Positions 58,772-60,304 of a stretch of 60,304 nucleotides of DNA are shown here, piece after piece. The notes beneath the pieces are model-generated. The model was not told where the DNA came from. It was given only the letters and a program-made list of their open reading frames with translations, and did not search any database. Numbering within the stretch: position 1 is the stretch's first letter; every line of letters begins with the position of its first letter. This DNA comes from Spirulina sp. SIO3F2 (lineage in GTDB: Bacteria; Cyanobacteriota; Cyanobacteriia; Cyanobacteriales; Spirulinaceae), in contig JAAHHN010000011.1 of assembly GCA_010672165.1 (NCBI GenBank), positions 1-60,304 of the forward strand. The letters are read 5' to 3'. The position numbers were made by a program, and so were the translations under genes.

Positions 58772-60247
58772 TTATACCAACTGTTCCACCTCAAATTCAG
58801 TAAACACCTTTGCTTGCTCCAACACCAACTCGATCGCCATTGCCTGCATATCTGGTGGATAACCATATTTGCGGAGCAAACGCTTGACCATAACTTTCAT
58901 CCTGGCCCGCACACTCTCTTTAAGGTTCCAGTCAATCGAGGCATTCTGCCGGACACGGGCTACCAGTACGATCGCCAACTCCCGTAACTGCTCTTGCCCC
59001 ATCACATCCCGCGCACTGTTATTTTGAGCCAGGGCATCATAGAAGGCTAGCTCATAGGGTTCGAGTCCCAGTTCTTCACCCCGTTGGTGAGCGGCTTGGA
59101 TATCTTTGCCCAAATCAATCAGCTCTTGCATCACGTCGGTAACGCTGATGACCTGGTTTTTGTAGCGGTTCAGGGCATCTTCAAGCAGTTCGGCTAGCTT
59201 GCGACTACGGACAAGATTGGTGCGGCTTTGGGCTTTGATTTCATCCTTGAGCAGTCGTTTCAGCAGCTCAACAGCAAGGTTTTTATGTTCCATGCCCTCG
59301 ACTTCTGCCAGGAATTCGTCAGAGATAACGGAGATACCAGGGTTATTGATGCCCGCTTCTTCGAAGATGTTGATTACGGTATCGGACACCAGGGCTTGAT
59401 CGACCACCTGACGGATGGCGGTTTCAATCTCGGTGTTGCTGAGGCCGCCATTGCTGGGTTCGAGTTTGCGGAGGCTGGCTTGGATGGCTTGGAAGAAGGA
59501 AATTTCTTCGGCGCGTTGTTGGGCTTCGGGATGGTGGGCAATCAGGGCATAGGCTTTGGAGAGGGAGGCGATCGCATCCCTGAACCGTTCTTTAATTTGC
59601 GGATTAGCCGCGTAGTTTGTGGCCGCTTTGAGGAGGCTGAGTTTGTTACCTGTACTAGTGGTGAAGTAGGGCTGATAGTCGAAGCCTGCCATAATACCTT
59701 CGACAACTTCTAACTGTTTCAGCATCAGCCCGATCGCTACATCTTGGTCAAGGGTCAGTTTGCCTTTGCCACCACTGTTGGAGTAGAAGTTCAGGGCTTG
59801 TTTGAGTTCGTGCGCAATGCCGAGATAGCCCACAATCAGCCCGCCTTGTTTCTCGAAGTAGACGCGGTTGATGCGGGCGATCGCTTGCATTAGGTTATGC
59901 CCTTTCATCGGTTTATCGATATACATGGTGTGGAGGCAAGGAGCATCAAAGCCGGTGAGCCACATATCGCAGACAATGACCAGCTCCAGTTCGTTATCGG
60001 GGTCTTTGAGCCGTTGGGCCAAGATTTGGCGATCGCGCTTGGTGGTGTGGTGTTGGGGCAGGTTGCCCGCATCGGCAGCACTCGCGGTCATCACCACTTT
60101 GAGCTTGCCGTTGTTGAGGTCGTCGCTATGCCAGTCGGGCCGCAGGTGGATGATCTGGTCGTAGAGGTTGGCGGCAATCTTGCGACTGAGGGTAACAACC
60201 ATGCCCTTACCCCGGTTGGCGGTTTGCCGTTGCTCAAAGTGGGTCAC
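58772..60247 (-). CDS. hsdR: Type I restriction enzyme HsdR, C-terminal part
   Basis: Restriction and DNA-translocation subunit. The 491 residues visible hold the second RecA lobe of the SF2 motor (motif V LTGFDAP, motif [10 protein letters not shown] with the arginine finger) and the C-terminal helical domain that binds the HsdM/HsdS complex. Homology continues upstream of GTG 60247 (RLATIADDI), but an in-frame TAA lies at 60275-60277. The nuclease and first motor lobe are outside the window. No hsdM or hsdS is seen downstream. It may be a broken gene. Confidence 0.85.
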   Translation of the reverse strand: MTHFEQRQTANRGKGMVVTLSRKIAANLYDQIIHLRPDWHSDDLNNGKLKVVMTASAADAGNLPQHHTTKRDRQILAQRLKDPDNELELVIVCDMWLTGFDAPCLHTMYIDKPMKGHNLMQAIARINRVYFEKQGGLIVGYLGIAHELKQALNFYSNSGGKGKLTLDQDVAIGLMLKQLEVVEGIMAGFDYQPYFTTSTGNKLSLLKAATNYAANPQIKERFRDAIASLSKAYALIAHHPEAQQRAEEISFFQAIQASLRKLEPSNGGLSNTEIETAIRQVVDQALVSDTVINIFEEAGINNPGISVISDEFLAEVEGMEHKNLAVELLKRLLKDEIKAQSRTNLVRSRKLAELLEDALNRYKNQVISVTDVMQELIDLGKDIQAAHQRGEELGLEPYELAFYDALAQNNSARDVMGQEQLRELAIVLVARVRQNASIDWNLKESVRARMKVMVKRLLRKYGYPPDMQAMAIELVLEQAKVFTEFEVEQLV

Positions 60248-60304
60248 GATGTCGTCAGCGATGGTTGCGAGCCGTTAGAGTAGTTTTCGTATAGCCGAAG
60301 ACGT

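Overview
The window comes from a cyanobacterium. The evidence is frequent GCGATCGC (HIP1) palindromes, psb28, vipp1, an SLH/OprB iron-uptake-type porin, cyanobacterial domain families (DUF928, DUF1822, CHASE2-CHAT, Uma2) and the rpsG-fusA-tuf-rpsJ order. The accessory load (Uma2 genes, PEP-CTERM proteins, two-partner secretion, WD40-STAND) suggests a large-genome, probably filamentous species. Genus cannot be fixed from the sequence alone.

Layout. 1-4.3 kb: the end of the str operon (rpsG 3' part, fusA, tuf, rpsJ), closed by a strong hairpin. 4.3-15.5 kb: a DUF4349 lipoprotein, a GT9 glycosyltransferase, an SLH porin, a single-domain response regulator, a TSUP permease, nadE, ftsQ, bioF and a pentapeptide-repeat protein. 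Small CTAG-bounded non-autonomous elements (MITE-like, called A-D here) are wedged tightly between several of these genes. 15.6-18.2 kb: a transposon scrapyard, with a porin pseudogene split by an intact IS605-type tnpA/tnpB element and a chain of three more small elements. 18.2-26.4 kb: an NB-ARC ATPase, vipp1 and a giant CHAT-nSTAND-WD40 protein. 26.5-33.1 kb: housekeeping genes (psb28, SDR, a serine-hydrolase-like protein, cysK, cobS, a conserved small protein, tgt).

33.2-53.6 kb is the most interesting part. It is an accessory block bounded by two related Uma2 genes in the same orientation. It holds a complete two-partner secretion pair (TpsB 34.1 kb, TpsA 48.7-52.5 kb), an exported TPR-CHAT protein overlapping tpsB, a compact reverse-strand operon (sigma-like factor, DUF1822, CHAT-CHASE2 membrane sensor, tiny secreted peptide, DUF928), and four PEP-CTERM exoproteins, three sharing an N-terminal domain. 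I propose that this is one envelope-signalling and surface-display system in which CHAT (caspase-like) proteases and a dedicated sigma-like factor control export of surface proteins. That is inference from gene content and order.

53.6-60.3 kb: a REC-GAF-adenylate cyclase, a third Uma2 gene, an M48-like protein without its zinc motif, and the C-terminal part of a type I restriction HsdR with an in-frame stop just upstream. I saw no tRNA, rRNA or CRISPR array.
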